A stretch of 64,000 bases of DNA, taken from the NCBI RefSeq assembly GCF_017562075.2, contig NC_054083.1, positions 41,647,255 to 41,711,254 on the forward strand, read 5' to 3'. Below the pieces are notes generated by a model. The model worked only from the letters and a program-made list of their open reading frames with translations. It ran no database searches and was not told the origin of the DNA. The position numbers and the translations under genes are program-made. The stretch's first letter is position 1. Every line of letters starts with the position of its first letter. This DNA is from Anopheles merus (taxonomy: Eukaryota; Arthropoda; Insecta; Diptera; Culicidae). Shown piece by piece: positions 36,115 to 50,679 of the stretch.

Positions 36115-39100
36115 GTCGCCCGAACGGCCGATGACAACCCGTCGGGGGCGCGCTGGTAAATTCTCGGGTCTCGGCGGCGGCACACACAGAAGAGAGAGAG
36201 AGAGCGAGAGTGAGAGCCCGAGAGAATAGGTGAGAGGGCCCGAGAGAGAGAGAGATTGTTGTACTAGGAGAGAATTTAACGCTCTCTCTCTCTCTCGTTC
36301 TCAATTCTCTTCTCTTTCTTTATTACTCTCTCGATCTCATTTTGTCTCTCATTTTGGACGTGTTTTTCCAAGTTCGTCTGCACAGCTAGAATGTAAGGAA
36401 TTTCCACCAGATCTTCCCTGGTTCAGGTGCACTGGGAAGGATCTTGGGGAAATTCTGGATTCTTTCCATACAATTTTTAGAGCCGATGAGTTGGAGTAAA
36501 CTGCGCATTGTACCATACACCTGTAGCTTTGTTTATTCGTTAAATAGTAGCCCTTGTTATGGTAGCCTCGTCAAGAAATCACATAGATCTGCAAGGATCA
36601 GCTAGTTCAATGTATGTAATGAAGTATTGACGGTGGTTGTTACCTCTTTCTAGTTGGATTATATTATTGAAGTCTTAAAATAAATCAATTCAAACGAACA
36701 TTTAATTCAGCTAACTATCTCCATTAAGAAGTTTATTCCTCAAGATTCAATAACTAGTAAGAAAGGGCTCAATTTGTATGGTCATCGTTTATCCTACCTA
36801 TGAAGAAGAAATTAGGATTTCCATATACAGTAATGGCCGATAAGTAAATTGAACTTTATGTGCTAGTTACAATTCAAAATTGAAATGTTGTCCTCTGTAT
36901 GTCTTGGAGCCTAACAAATGAACGAGGGCCCTAGTGCCTCACAATGACTGAAACTAGATCAAATCGAGACTCTGATATTGTGGATCAACTGAACCAAAGA
37001 AATATAAAATCCTATCAGCTTCTTCAACTAGACGACTACTTCGTAACGTCTAAGACTTGACCTTAATTGTTGGGGATGATTGTTGCGATGATAATGGAGA
37101 GATATCTTTAGAAATTAAAGGAACTAGACTGCATAACAGCCGTTCAATTTAACATATTAAAAGACCTCTGGCAGTCCCAGCAACATTGGAGCAACTTCTC
37201 TAGGTACATCTACTTTAATAGCTGTTAAATACAAATGTTTATTATTAAACGCTACTCTTCTGAGCAATCTCCCATTCCTATCTTTCTTCGCTATAGGACC
37301 TTATAGAACAAATATCTCGTTTCTACTCCCCAAAATAATCTTTCTTATCAGACCTTCCCCGTTGGTTGGAAGCTGCGGGTCGATCACTTCTAAGCAGCCA
37401 CACCGTACGCCCTAAACACGGTACGATGCTAGTGTAATTGGTTGTTTGAACAGTTTCTCAACAAACGCAACCGAACCGCAGATACGGAGCAAACGGAGCA
37501 AAAATATTGTCCCGCCACTACTACCCTGTGGGGCGATCGCCTTCTTGCCCGCGCACACGAATCACCTCACGACCGCCAACACCGCCCGACCAGGATGATG
37601 ATCAGCAGCATTTTCGAGGGCGAGGGCACACAGCCCCAACACACAACACACACAACACAACACAAAAAAAAAAAACATCACAGAAAAGATACCGACCGGC
37701 CGATTACAGGCGAGCAGATGCCTTACAAAAAGGGAGAAGATAACAAGCATAAATAGATTATGTTCTCTTGCTGCTCCCACTTCCCCCTTCCCGCCATCTC
37801 GTGCTTCGCAGGCCCCTAGGCATTGGAGCCTGCCCTGTCCCGTGCCGCTGTTCCCGCGTTGTAGCCCACTTGGTCGCAAAGCCTGATCGACGGACCAAAA
37901 CTCCCCATTTGCGGGAGCCCTTTGCGTATGCGTTCCACTCAGCTGACATCCCCACCTCATCACTGTTGTCTCATCCCTTCCGCCCCCCTCTAAAATGCCT
38001 CTGTGTGTGTGTGTGTGTGTGCAGCAGCGCAAAGGGTTTAGGATCGTAGCCTACGTGTGGAACCGGCAAAGAAAAGCTCTCGAGAACGAACGATCGCGGT
38101 GCGGCGTTTTGTGCTTGCAAGGGTCTCGAGAGCAGCGGCTTAGAAATGAAGGCTCTCGCTGGTTTTGGCGGTGTGTTAGAAGGAACCCGACGCGGTGCTT
38201 AGATCGAGCTGGGCTAGAGATTTGGCGGGTCTTTTTTTTTTATTTTCGTTTGTTTGGTCGTTGGCGGGGCTTTAGCTTTGCCGTTTTGGCATAGGGCAAA
38301 AGGGTTTTTGGGCCGGCGCTGTCGAGCCAAACAGTCAGGGGTTTCCCGCCTGACAGATGCTCGAAACCGATCGATTACGAAACCGCAGGACTCCAGAGAT
38401 GTTGTGGAGAAAGGAAGAGCGAAAAGGAGATATATATACAGCGAGACAGAGAGAGAGAGAGAGGGAAATCGCCTCCCCGAAACTCGCGGTCGGTAAACGA
38501 TCAAAGGATTAACTCCTTGTTGTTTTGTGGAAATTTATTAGTAAGCGTGTGAGCGTGTGTTTATGTGTGTATGTTTGAGCTTGGTTTTGATCCGCCGATC
38601 GTAAGCACCGGTTAAAATCGCCCGAGGAGCTACAGCAGCTTGTGTATTTAACGTTACTTTTACGTGCTCGTTGTGCAGCAAGAAACGCGATAAAGTTTTG
38701 CTAAAAAGGGATATTGATTACGTCGAGAAACAAGAAAGTGAATGGAAATAAATAACGCAAGGATATTGCCTGCCCGTTCCTTAAACAAACCTTCTTGCCA
38801 GCGTTCCCATCCCAGAAAGGCTCGCGCCGGAAATGTTTGCTGCGACTAAGCCAATAAAGAATCTACCAACCAGCCAGAGGTGGGGCAGCCGGCAGCCAGG
38901 CAGACAGGCAGGCAAATTGAAAGCGAAAAGAGCAAACAAAATCAATAATCCTTGCCGCCTGCTCAGCGTCGTCGGCATTCGGCTTGATCGTCGTGATACA
39001 AAACGGGGCAAGGAAAACAAACATTCCTGAACCTCCGTGCGCTGCTCTAGAGATGCCCTCAATCACCTCAAAAAATCACCTGCTGGGTGGCTTAACCGGG

Positions 39101-42100
39101 GAGGGAGGCTGCAATACTCCTCCCCCGGTACTTGGAACCCGTCCACTTTCCAAAGATCCGGAGATCCTTTCCACGAAATGCCGGTGCGGAATGTACAGGC
39201 CCGATTTCCCCCCCTTCCTGTAGGTCGTCGCCTTTACAGGGCAGGTGTGGCGGCCACCGCCGGTACTGCCGAAGCCCCTGTTGCGGACGGCACGACGGGA
39301 CGCCCGAGCGTGGGATATGCGATGACGATGCGGTAACGGCGGCGGTACAACACGGTTGAAGTCACCGAAAAAACAAACACGACAGACGACGCGAGATGAT
39401 CGGCTTCTTGTGTGTGTGTGTGCATGGCTTCGGGCCGCCCTTAAGAGCCCCCGCGTCCGTTCTAAGCAAGGTCCGTGAGTCGGACACCGCCCGCTGCGTT
39501 TTCTCAAGAACACGGTGTCCGGCTAGCCGTACGCGCAAGCTCCGGGACAGTCCCGGGACCCGCAAAGGGGTGATTTATCTTGATGTCAAAATATTTAACG
39601 AACCATGTTCGGTTTGCTTCATAACAACAGACACCTTCCGCTAACGATCTTGATCTATGGCTGGTATCGATGCCGGTGGTACGAGTATTGTGTGCGTGTG
39701 TGTGTGTGTTTACGGGTGAGCTCGCGCGAACCTTTTGTGTGGCTTACTTTTCACTTGGATTGTAGAGTATCGTTTCAGGATACCGCACTGCAATGTCGCT
39801 TTCGGGGCGTTTCGGGGACCTCCGGGGGTTCTTGGGCTGCCTATTGAACGTCTTCATTTCCTGTGCAGGCGTCCAATAGGGATGTGTGTAGCGAGGAATG
39901 TGGCACTTTTGGGTTGGATTTGTTTCCTCGAAAAATTGGTCCGGCGTTACTTTGTATGATGCTTCGTGGTAGGTAGGACCATTAGAGCGACATTCTACGT
40001 GCAGTGAGTTGTCAAGCAATATTGAATTGTTGTTAAGGCTTCTAATAGCCTTTGAATACAAGGATCTACTTCCCAGGAAACGAGAAGATGTAATTATGAA
40101 AAATAATTCAGGGCTTTTTAACTTAGTTTAGACATGCTAACATACTTTTCAACTTTTTTGCAGCAAAATTCCAACATTTTGAAATACTTTTGACGTTTTG
40201 CAAACTGCCTAGATGTCTCATAATTATAAAAAGTTTGCAAAATTTCTTGACTAATGTGAGATATTATGTATTGGAGAAAACTCATCTCACTTTTAGAAAT
40301 TACATCTGATCTTCTTCTGATCCTGGATATGATCGCCAATTGATTCCAGTCTAGGATCAGATGCCGGTGTTAACATCGGTCCAGGAAGTTGACCATAATG
40401 ATGGCTGGAATTAATCCCTACCTCAAGAACTGGCACTACAGTTGCTATATCCTTGAAACTGAACCCAATTCATCCTGCCACTGGAACTGAGATCAAATCT
40501 ATGCCAATCCTGGAACTGGAACCAAACATTAAATGATCTTGGAAACGATTTCTAACCGAGTTCTGCACCTGATGCCCATGCTTACAGAAATAGTAGAATA
40601 AAATAGAAAGAAATAGTAAAAATGCTTCCTTAAATTAAAGAAAAGTTTAACAAAACCCACATTTAATTTCCCATTACTATTCTTCCTTCCTTCTCTACAA
40701 AACGTTCATCTAAATGCTAAATGCTGTGCGCTAGCTGAACACGACCACAAAAAGGCTCCCGATGGCCTTCGCATACATTGTTGTTATTAGACGCTTGTTA
40801 GCTTACACCATGCCCCAAGGCTAGAGCGAATCTTGGCCGGTTTTTTTTTATTCGTAATGGATCCAACCCTTGAGGCAGCTCCAAACTGATCTGCTTTTCA
40901 CAAAGCCGCACCGCTCATATCAGTTTTCAGCTAAAGACCGGTGTCAACGTTCGCTTCAGACTTAGCATCAGCATGGATGAAGCGGTTGGTTTATTGCTTT
41001 AGTCTGAAAATTAATTAGCTTCTTCTATTAAATTTTAATGTAACATATTTTTAAGATGAGCTTCGCCCGCTTATCCCCTATTTCATGTGGGTGCTTTGTC
41101 AAACACTCGCGAGGGGAGCGCGAAAAATACACGAAAGGTTACCGCGTTGCGTGTTTTGTGCCGCAGAAAAAAGCACGACCAAAACGCCAGCCACTGCCGT
41201 GACAGGGAACATATATTTCTTTGCCCCTTGTTTTGCCACAAACCCGCTCAAAATTACAATGTTGCAAGGAAGCGGTGGAGATTTGGATGCGGAATAACAA
41301 CCCAAACAACCTGAAACCCTAAATAAAGCCCCGAAAACCCCAAACCCCCGTTTTCGTTCGCCGTGGGTGTCTTTGAAGATGCCCGCCAGTACCGCGCGCC
41401 TGCGGTAAGCCTTTTGTTGTTTACATTTACTGCGGGCCTCTACGGACGAGCTACGGCCTCGCCACATCCTTGGAGACTGTGCTGATGTCCTTACTGTAGC
41501 GCTCTAACCCGCCGGCATGTTGAACTTTCATTCAGCCTGCACGCTACCCTAACACACGTGTGCAGAATGTAGTAAAATTGCACTCCTTTCACGACACATC
41601 AAACCATTTCTTCGCATCCGCTTACCGCGTATTAAGTTACACACACGCACATAGGGGAAGGCGGTAAAAAAAAAAAAACATTCAGAAAGACTCGGTTGCG
41701 CCCACATTTCTCTTCTTTTCCCCTTTCACGGATTGGGAAAAGGGCGCATCTTTGGCGTGACGCGCACTGTCTCCTGTCGACAGCCCGGCACGGCACGGCA
41801 CGGCACCGAACGAGCCACAAAAGCGAACGGCGGAAAGGGGAGCGACGGAGGGGTGCTAGCAGAGAGGCAAGGGCAGACAAGAGCTGGTAGGTGAAAACGG
41901 GGAAGCAACGGGCAACCGTGCGGCAAACCCGTATAATGAATCATATCATCGGCGGAGATGAGCCGTAGCGAACGGGTCCAGGGGGTAAAATGTCTCTCTT
42001 TCTCTCTACGCAACATTTTCCGCCCCTTTGATGTTGTGCCGCCTGTGACAGATTGCGTATTTTAGATTTTCCCTTTTCTCAGCCGCCCGGTGCGTCAGCC

Positions 42101-44723
42101 CCGGAGAAGGCACGTCCTTTGCGCCGTTTTGGCGTCGTTCGGCTTTGCTACACGAATGCCGCTCTGGTGGCTTTGAAGCGCTCTGGGTCGATGTTTAGGA
42201 AAACGAAACAAAATGAACACACACGCACACACACACACAGAAAAAAGAAAACAATATTCGGGGCAAAGTGCGTGCGGTTTGGCTTGATACCTTTTGAGCA
42301 TTAGGGGAAAATCCCTGTGTAAGTGCGTATGAAGGGGTTCGTCGCCTGTTTTGGGCGCTGGAAGTCTTTTGTTTTGCGTACGCCTGTGCGCGATTGCGTT
42401 TGTTACGCTTTATCTTTCTCTCTATATCGTTTAAAACATTCATACAAAGAAAAAAAAACAGAACGTCTTCTAACTCCGTCTCTAACGCATAAGCTACGCC
42501 GAAATATTGCGCCGGAATGTTTGCGCATACGCTTTCGCGCGGCCAACCATTCGCGCGGTGTGTTCGTATCGCGTCGCGCGGTACCATCGCCGGACAACTG
42601 TATCAAATTTCAATTGTTTTATTGCCAATAAGCCAAAACGGGGCGAATTACGAGATTTCGTATGAGATTTCTCTCTCCAAACCCTTCCCCCCTTGAATTC
42701 CCCGCAGCTGCCGCCACGGAACGGGATCTTGTGCCTAAGCATCCACTCCAACTATGCCGCCAATGCCGAAAATGCTGCGCACGCACCGCGTGTGTTTTTA
42801 TTCCGCCGCTCCGCTCCTCCACACACTCAAACCTACCCCCCATTTTGGGGTGGCAAATGAACCAAGCACCCGGGCGATGGGGAACAGGCGGCAAAGAGCC
42901 AGATTTATGGCCCTAATCAAGACACCTATGGTGCGCTGTTTGATGAGACTCTCGCATTCTTTTACGTTTTTATTCCAAACGCCTCGGCCGCCCGGTATGT
43001 GTGTTGCCCGTTTCTGCGAGTGGGGTGGGTTTTTTCCTTCAAAAACCAAAAAAAAAGCTCCATGCCTTTGAACCGCGGAATTCCAGTTTGATCGGTTAAA
43101 ACTGTGTTTAAAGGTTTGCGGTCCGTGTATGCTTTTCTTTTTCGCTGCTGTTTTTTAATTTGTGCGGGACCAATCGGCGGCGGTGTTGGGAAAATCGAGA
43201 TGCGAATGGCGAGATATGATGGATAGATATCAGCGGCCAACACCGTTGGTCCCCAAACACGGTGCGTGGCGGCTTGAAGCCGGTCAGCCCGATCGGCCGA
43301 AAACATCGCTTCTCACGCGCTTCAATCGGCGGCATCATTCCGGCGACCATTCCGGGCGTTTGAACCGTCATAAATTTTGCAGCTTTAATATCTGGTCCAA
43401 CGTTATCAGCGGCGCGTAATCTTCGTACGCTCGTCGATCGTACGGTTTTACATATTATTTCAGCTCGCGCAAGGGGCCCCAAAACGGCAGTTCAGCGGTC
43501 GGTAAGATGAGACGGTTGCGCAGACAAGCTAACAAGCCGCCTGCGCGCCCCGAACTAACTCGCGTTTTGTGCAGCAAAACGCACGATCGTTGGGGCTTTT
43601 GTTGGGATAATTAGATATCGTGTCGTGTCGGGTGAGGAGAAGGAGCGGTGGAACTATCAGACCCAGGCAGCGGTGAATCAATAGTCGTCTGCTTGGGATG
43701 CGTAGCCAAGCTCTTGTACGAGGTCCTAACAAGATGGGTGAAATAAGAATATTTATTTCGCTCGTCCATTGTTGGATGATTTCCAGTGACATAACATTTA
43801 GAGTATTTTTTTTTAATTGCTGATTCTTTCTTGATCAACATTGTAGAAGCGTCTTTTGGGGACAACATCTTCACAATTATCAACTCCTGTCCCTGCACTA
43901 GATCTCCCTCGATATCCTTGGAATGATATAAGTTTGTTCGTTGTAAGCAATTGCTGTGTCCAATAGCCAGAAGTAGCTTATAAGGCACTATCTCAGAGTT
44001 GTGCGCCCTCTATCAGAATCGATTACGTCCCTCAGGTTCAACATGTGTAGTACAGAAGAGCTAGATAAAAGATAAAATAGGCAAAAATGTGGAGCTGGAC
44101 AATTTTGGAACATTTTTGGACCCAGTTCCGGATTTCTGGTGTTGTTCCTAAAACGTCTAGTATCAACGGAACTGTCGGATTCGTCAAATTCGTTGAGAGC
44201 GTCGAAATCGTTGGAATCGTCAGTATTATTTGGAATTATCTGACCCCATCGGACCACTTAAGAATTCAGCACATTATGTATTACTCCGTAGCTAACTACG
44301 AAGCTAACTTGCAAATAAAAGAAATGAAGAAGTAAAGTAAATAAATAAAGTAGTCCATTTTTCGGATCCGGAATCACCCTTGTTGGAATCAGATGTCGCT
44401 ATTCATGTTTCGAATCCATCACTAGGTTCGATTCTTACACTACGCTCTAGCACGAATCGAACAAGACTTTAGATTTCAACAAACCTATTGAATTATCGTC
44501 ATGTATCTAGAACAAATAAGACAAGCATTGTCTCGAACCTGTCAAATTCCAAACATTTTTTAAGTCTGATGTCTTTCCAATTGCTGCCAGAGCGTGATGA
44601 TCCTTGTAAGAAGTCGTACGAACTTTTTGTACACTCAGCTTGTAATCGCGTACGACTTTCTAAACCTGTCGAGAACCTACCAGTACCCGAACCACGATTC
44701 GATGCGCTCCGATAGGTACTTGT
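36115..44723. other. intergenic, no gene recognised
   Basis: GA/CT blocks at 36190-36330, AT-rich DNA at 36500-37350, short GT and CA tracts near 38005 and 42220, and loosely repetitive GGAACTGG phrases at 40370-40570. A 125-codon open frame on minus at 43611-43988 has no recognised domain. Confidence 0.45.
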
Positions 44724-45312
44724 CCCAAGTGCCACAAATCCACTAAACGACCACTAAACGGCTTCTAAACGACTCAAGTTCTCTACCTAAACGGAATATA
44801 AAAAGACTTCGTTTAGCAGACGGCAAACGACTCATGCATTCTAAAAATAGCGAAAAAGCTGGTGGCGCTCTATGTTGGTGGGATACCCTAACCAGTTGAG
44901 CTTCATCGCTTGGAGGAGAGCTTTCTCATTTCCTCTGTACTGTTGTATGGTTTCACATTGTAGTTATGCATCGCTAGAACTAGAACGGCGATACAATTAT
45001 TTAAATACTAAACTCCAATGGTAACCACCTGCATTGAAACAAGTGAGATTTGAGTAATGGTCGTTGGTGTTGATACCCACGTATTTGACCACACGACCAT
45101 TCATATAGATTTTTGCTCGGAAAGTTAGAAGGCTATATAGGTCATGATAAGATGAAACTTGCCGAAACACATTGCAAGAAAAGGATAGCAATATAATAAT
45201 CAGTTTTAATACGCCATCTATACATCAAACCAATGAAGCTGTGGAGCTTTCATTTTTTTTTCTATGGATATTCAATCTTCCAGTCGTTTAAGCTTAATCT
45301 GTGGCGCTTGGG
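44724..45312 (-). mobile_element. MITE-like element, copy 1 (589 bp)
   Basis: Bounded by CCCAAGTGCCACAAAT and, inverted, CCCAAGCGCCACAGAT, imperfect terminal inverted repeats of about 28 bp with repeated CTAAACG phrases just inside one end. It is flanked by GT on both sides. The whole element recurs in opposite orientation at 55728-56314. Both copies keep an open frame of about 63 codons in the centre (KIYMNGRVVKYVGINTNDHY), not recognised. There is no transposase, so it would depend on another element. Confidence 0.85.
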
Positions 45313-45773
45313 GTTGACCTGCCCACCACTACCGGATGCTTTAAAATATCATATAAAAATTATTTTATTAGTGAAAACGTACTAAAGGAGACTGTATACG
45401 ACAAACTAAAACTAAAAATTATGTTTTCACTAAATTATACAATTTCATTTTTACCACAAACCACCTGTGCGGAACAACCCTGCCTCGCGGTACAAAACGA
45501 ACGATTTAACGAAACATTTTTAACGAATCTCACACCGCCCAACTGACACTTGTTGCGCGCTGTCAGATTTGCTACGCAAAAAATGATGTTGTTATTTTTA
45601 ATCCATTCCACCTTTTAGTTGTTTCTGTTGCGTTTTTACCTACTTTAAAACACTCTAAAAGTGGTGTTTAGTGTAAATGGTTAACTAATAAGTAAGCAAA
45701 ACGAAGGGAAAAAAAACCCGGTTCTAAACCGATGTGATAGTGTAGTGTAGTATAGAATACCCTCCACCCGAAA

Positions 45774-48700
45774 ATGCATCGTCTGCTGGTGCGTGGAGTA
45801 GTGCGTGGAGCAGCAGCTTCAATAGATAGCTCCAGCCGGTGGGTGCTCCCGGGCCCGAAGTTGCTACACACGGCAAGGCCGTGCTTATCGGACGCAGGCA
45901 GCAGCGGCGATCGGCGGGCACAATCGCCGGAAACCAGCGCGTCATCGGCGGCAACATCATCGACAGTTGATAGTGCTGATAAGGTGAGCGCGAGCCAGGA
46001 AAGAAGACCGGCGGACCAACTAGCTAGCCGGGCAGACACACTCGAAACGAACGATGCGACTCTGTTTACATGGTTGCAAAGAGCAAACCAAGACGTAAAT
46101 TGTAGCGAAGAAAATGGCACATTGGAATTGGTTGGAAAGTACGGGAAAGGCGCAGCAGATTGGAATTTTGATTAAGAAATGGAAATAATCCAGACGTCAA
46201 CAGCGTGTTGGCACAGATTTTGGAGTCGTTTCCCTAACCATACTCAATCAGTTATCAGTCCTCTTGAGCTGGATGGGATGAAATCACGTCCTTCTTTAAC
46301 AATGGCTTCCCTTCGGACCATACGGAATAGATAGTGAAGCTATCAATTAGGGCTATTCAATAGCTACTGTCTTCTGTCTACAGAACGAGGCACTTGAGAT
46401 TGACGATGGTAGATTTTGCATATTAATTTTGAACCAGAGGCACTAAATGTATCATGGATGTTAACAATAATTGAAAGGAATTAATATTTTAAAAGCAACG
46501 ACATTGTTGTCTCGCTTCTGACACTCAGGAAGGGTCGTTAAGGCCACGTATTTTGATATTTCTTTTTAAAAAAAAATGCAGTTGGTAACAATCACTTCCA
46601 CTTTGTTGTTTGAACAGTGCAACGCTATGCACCCAATGCAACTTCCGTGACTTGCAAACATCACAACACATCTAATTTCGTTTGCATACAGAAATGAATC
46701 ATAAGGTTCGGTTCGAAAAGCACCTTACGACAGCTCTTCGGAGGGAGATGATAACGAAGAGAAGGTATAATATTTGCCATGTAAATGAGTACAAAGGTGG
46801 ATATTTCATCTCTTCTTGCTTTTGTGCAACGATTGCTTTTTCCCAGTCGTCAAGCAGAATTGATACCTTTTTGCTCCCGGCCTCTAACGAGCCTTCGCGT
46901 TTTCCCATTCAATTAGCCCCGCCTGTTAGCGAACAGATGCTAACGGCGAACACTGCTGACGATTAACAACGATCCTACCCGATTGCTCTGATGACCGATC
47001 GATCTGTAACGGCAAAAGCAGTAAACATCAATATTTACCACCAGGCTGTGGTTGCAGCTGGGGGATTTAAGATCGAAGAAAGAATTATTGTTGAAAGTGC
47101 TAAAAATAGAAACACATTTTCAACTAGGTATCTAAAGAACTGATAAAATAAACAAATTAATGCATTTGGCTTTCCAGAACAAAAGCACAACATAAACAAC
47201 ATTGACCCTCAAGGTGACTCACCACGACACTCATGCATCTCCTCCCCTGGCCACCTGAACCAAAATTCGGTCACAAACATAAACGAAAGCATAAAAACGA
47301 AACACCTAACTCCACCGTTCCAGTGTGTTCGTGAAGCATCGTCGCCGTTCGCGTACAGGGAGACCAAAGAGAGAGAGAGAGGGCTGCGGAACATGCGTGG
47401 TAGCGACCACTACCGTCATGGCCTGCCTTTGGTCACGTCTTCACTTTCTTCCTTGCACACGCACACGCACGGCGAATGTCTTCACACAGCATAAACGCGC
47501 TAGCATAAAACATAAGCCGAGGGGGGGGAGGGCGCACTCTATGTATAGCTGTATTCGTGTACCCTTGCGCGGTCCTGTCCCGTGGTGTGCGTACGTGCCG
47601 TTTCGTCCGTTGTTTACAAATATAACGTAAAGCCGAGCTGAAACGGCACCACCACTCCCTTCCTCCCCCCCCCCCCACAACCCACCTTCTTACCCGTTTC
47701 ACGGTCGGCGTCGCTTCTCACACACTGGTTCTGGTTTTTTCGCTTCGCCCGCCTCACAGCAGAACAAATCGAATAGTGAACGCGAACGGTCACAGCCAAC
47801 TACAGCTTCGACGCTCAGCGACAGCTTTGGCCGATTTCACAGCTATCTGCGAATATCGCTTACCGAGCGGTGCAATCTACGCTGCAAGTACTGCATGCCG
47901 GCGGACGGTGTGCAGCTGACCCAGAAACAGCAACTGCTAACCAGCGCGGAGGTGCTCCAGCTAGCCAGCCTGTTCGTGGCGGAGGGCGTCCGCAAGATAC
48001 GGCTCACCGGCGGCGAACCCACCGTGCGCAAAGACCTGACCGAGATCGTTGCCCAGCTGAAGGCCACCAATCCGCTGCTCGAAAGCGTGGGCATCACCAC
48101 GAACGGCCTAATGTTAACGCGCCAGCTCGTCGGGCTGCAGCGGGCCGGGCTCGATGCGCTCAACGTCAGCCTGGACACGCTGCGGGCGGCCCGGTACGAG
48201 CAGATAACGCGCCGGAAAGGCTGGGACCGGGTGATGGCCGGCATTGACCTGGCGATCCAGCTCGGCTACCGGCCAAAGGTGAACTGTGTGCTGATGAAGG
48301 GTGAGTAGCGAAGCGCAAAGTAGGCTGTGTTTTTTTGATTTTGTTTGTTTTTAGATGTGTTGTGGAGTTTGTTGTGTGACCGCACAAAACCGAACCGAAG
48401 TGGTTGTGTTCTGTGTGTGTGTTTGTGTGCAAAAGGAATTCAAAATTTGAAAAATACGTTACAATCAGAGAATAAAGACTGGATTATATGGAAAATGAAG
48501 AGGAAAAAGAGGGAAATATCGAGTGGAACTCGTTCAACCCATAACGATCGTTCCCGAAAGCTTAAGTGACGACACTGGTGTCTTCATGCCAGGCAAGTGT
48601 GATAAGCGTTAAAGCGATAAGGGCCGAAAAAGGTCCTCCAAATTGCCTCAAGCAGGGTTTAGAATGTGATAATAGTTTCGTGTGCATATGGTGATGAAAC

Positions 48701-49932
48701 GATAAGTTCGAAACACTGTTGTATGCACCAATAGTGGCGGGTCTTGTTGTGCGGTCTTTGATTAACCTCATTGAAAGCCCTTTGCATTTAATCACGTGGT
48801 TTTGATTTGAATTTGAAAACGTGTTTAACACGCTACATTTGCTTTGTGTGTTTGTATGTGTCGTGTGTGTGTGTGTCTATTTTAATTACTTCTTCCCGTG
48901 TCCAGTCTTTCTGCTGCTACGTGTGCTCCTTCAACCCCTGGGTGCAACGTGACGTATTTGTTTTTTAAATTTTGTATTTAATTGCCCCACACAAACGCAA
49001 ACACCTCCCCCGGCATTGCCATTCCGGGTGACTGTTTTGTGTGTGTGTGCCACACCCACCACAACATCCCCCACACACACACACGATCATACCTGAACAT
49101 TACGTTTCTCATTTCCCCCAACCTGGCCAGGCTTCAATGAGGACGAAATCTGTGACTTTGTCGAGCTGACGCGCGACCGGAACGTGGACGTGCGGTTCAT
49201 CGAGTACATGCCGTTCACCGGCAACCGGTGGGACACGGACAAGATGGTACCGTACCGGGCGATGCTCGAGACGATCCGGGCCCGCTACCCGGCGTTCGAG
49301 GCGCTTCCGAACGGCCCGAACGACACGTCCAAGGCGTACCGGGTGCCGGGCTACCGGGGGCAGATGGGCTTCATCACCTCGATGACGGAGCACTTCTGCG
49401 GCAGCTGCAACCGGTTGCGCATTACCGCGGACGGCAACCTGAAGGTGTGCCTGTTTGGCAATACGGAGGTGTCGTTGCGCGATGCGCTGCGCAGCCCGGG
49501 CTGCTCGGAGGACGATCTGCGCTGTCTCATCTCGGCCGCCGTCAAGCGCAAAAAGAAACAGCACGCAGGTAAAGGGTGTGGCACGGGGACAAGGGGAGAA
49601 AGAGAGGGGAAGTTGCATCGGCAATGATGATGAGGTGTGTGTGTGATGCTTGTGTAATAACAGGTTTTTTGCATTCCTGGCTCTACACACACACACACAC
49701 GCAACTCGCAACTCGCACCCGATGCGCAACTGGAATTTCCATTTTCGTTCCAACCAACCGTCGCGAACACCGGTGCCGGTGGGATTCTGGATTGTCCCTT
49801 GTCCTCTCTCGCGGACGAGCGTCTGTTTTTTTGGGTTTCAAAATCCCTCCTCACTCAACCCACTTTTCCTTCGCAGGAATGCTCAATCTTTCGCAGATGG
49901 AAAACCGACCGATGATACTGATCGGTGGGTAG
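45774..49932 (+). CDS. Mocs1: MOCS1A, GTP 3',8-cyclase (radical SAM; molybdenum cofactor step 1)
   Basis: Exons 45774-45983, 47760-48300, 49131-49568 and 49877-49932 join in phase (0, 1, 1) to 414 residues. The enzyme rearranges GTP to 3',8-cyclo-dihydro-GTP for cyclic pyranopterin monophosphate. Visible features are an Arg/Ser-rich N-terminus without early acidic residues (likely mitochondrial targeting), the radical-SAM motif CNLRCKYC (Cys108, 112, 115), TGGEPT near 154, and the second [4Fe-4S] ligand set C-x2-C-x13-C (Cys340, 343, 357). The C-terminal Gly-Gly (LIGG, stop TAG 49930) is required in this family. A donor inside the first Gly codon allows fusion to MOCS1B at 50680-51386. A strong donor after the stop (GCAGG|GTAAGA, exon end 50045) could give a bicistronic mRNA. 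Confidence 0.95.
45984..47759. other. MOCS1 intron 1
   Basis: 1,776 bp with GTGAGC donor and CTCACAG acceptor. The open frame at 46682-46966 and others within it have no recognised domain. A short GA run lies near 47368. Confidence 0.75.
48301..49130. other. MOCS1 intron 2
   Basis: 830 bp with GTGAGT donor and CTGGCCAG acceptor. It contains a short GT tract near 48865 and a CA tract near 49070, and nothing else is recognised. Confidence 0.8.
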
Positions 49933-50679
49933 GTTCGGTTACGGTGGAAGATCGACCAGGATAGCCGCAGTTTTTCACGACGATGATGATGATGACGATC
50001 ACCCCCCTTTTAGGTTTAACGAAGCAAGCAGCAACAAGCAGCAGGGTAAGAGAGAGAGAGAGAGAGAGAAAGAAAGAGGAAGGAACTGATGGCCAACTTT
50101 AATAGATCAAATGACCGCGCGTTTGTTGATTGCCTTCAAATGAGTGCACAAAAGGTTCTATGACCTCCATGGCGCATATTGACGATATATTGCTTCAATG
50201 GTGCGCGGTCAGTATGCGTGTGACACGCGGTGCATGTGTGTGTGTCAATATGCTTTGCCGGAGAAAAGGGAACCTCCGATAAACAAACAAGGCCCCGGCC
50301 AGCGATCATAACCGGCTCAAGACGGTACTTACAACACCCCGTTCGGAAGAAAATGATCAGTAAGAAGAGCGCCTCAAAGTGGTACAGAAGTTCGCACACA
50401 CCAACACCACCACGTTCGGGCCGAGAAAATTGCCGACCGGCCCTCCCCACTACAAACCGTCAAGGTTCGGTTAATGTTTCGCTGCGCAAAATACTTTTCT
50501 GTATCGATCGGTGATCCGTTGCGTTTGACAACCGTGGCGTCGTTTGACCTTCTCCAGTAGAGCCAATACAGTGCTGGCTTTGTGGTTGAGTGTACTCTGA
50601 TTTATTTTCCCCCTTTTAAACGCTCCATTGATTTATGAACATTACTAATTGAAAGCATTTTATTGTTTTTGAATTGCAG
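49925..50679. other. MOCS1 alternative intron / inter-ORF region
   Basis: In the fused isoform this is an intron beginning GTGGGT inside the MOCS1A Gly codon. In the MOCS1A isoform its first eight bases finish the Gly-Gly-stop. A GA tract sits at 50050-50070 beside the second donor. Confidence 0.7.
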
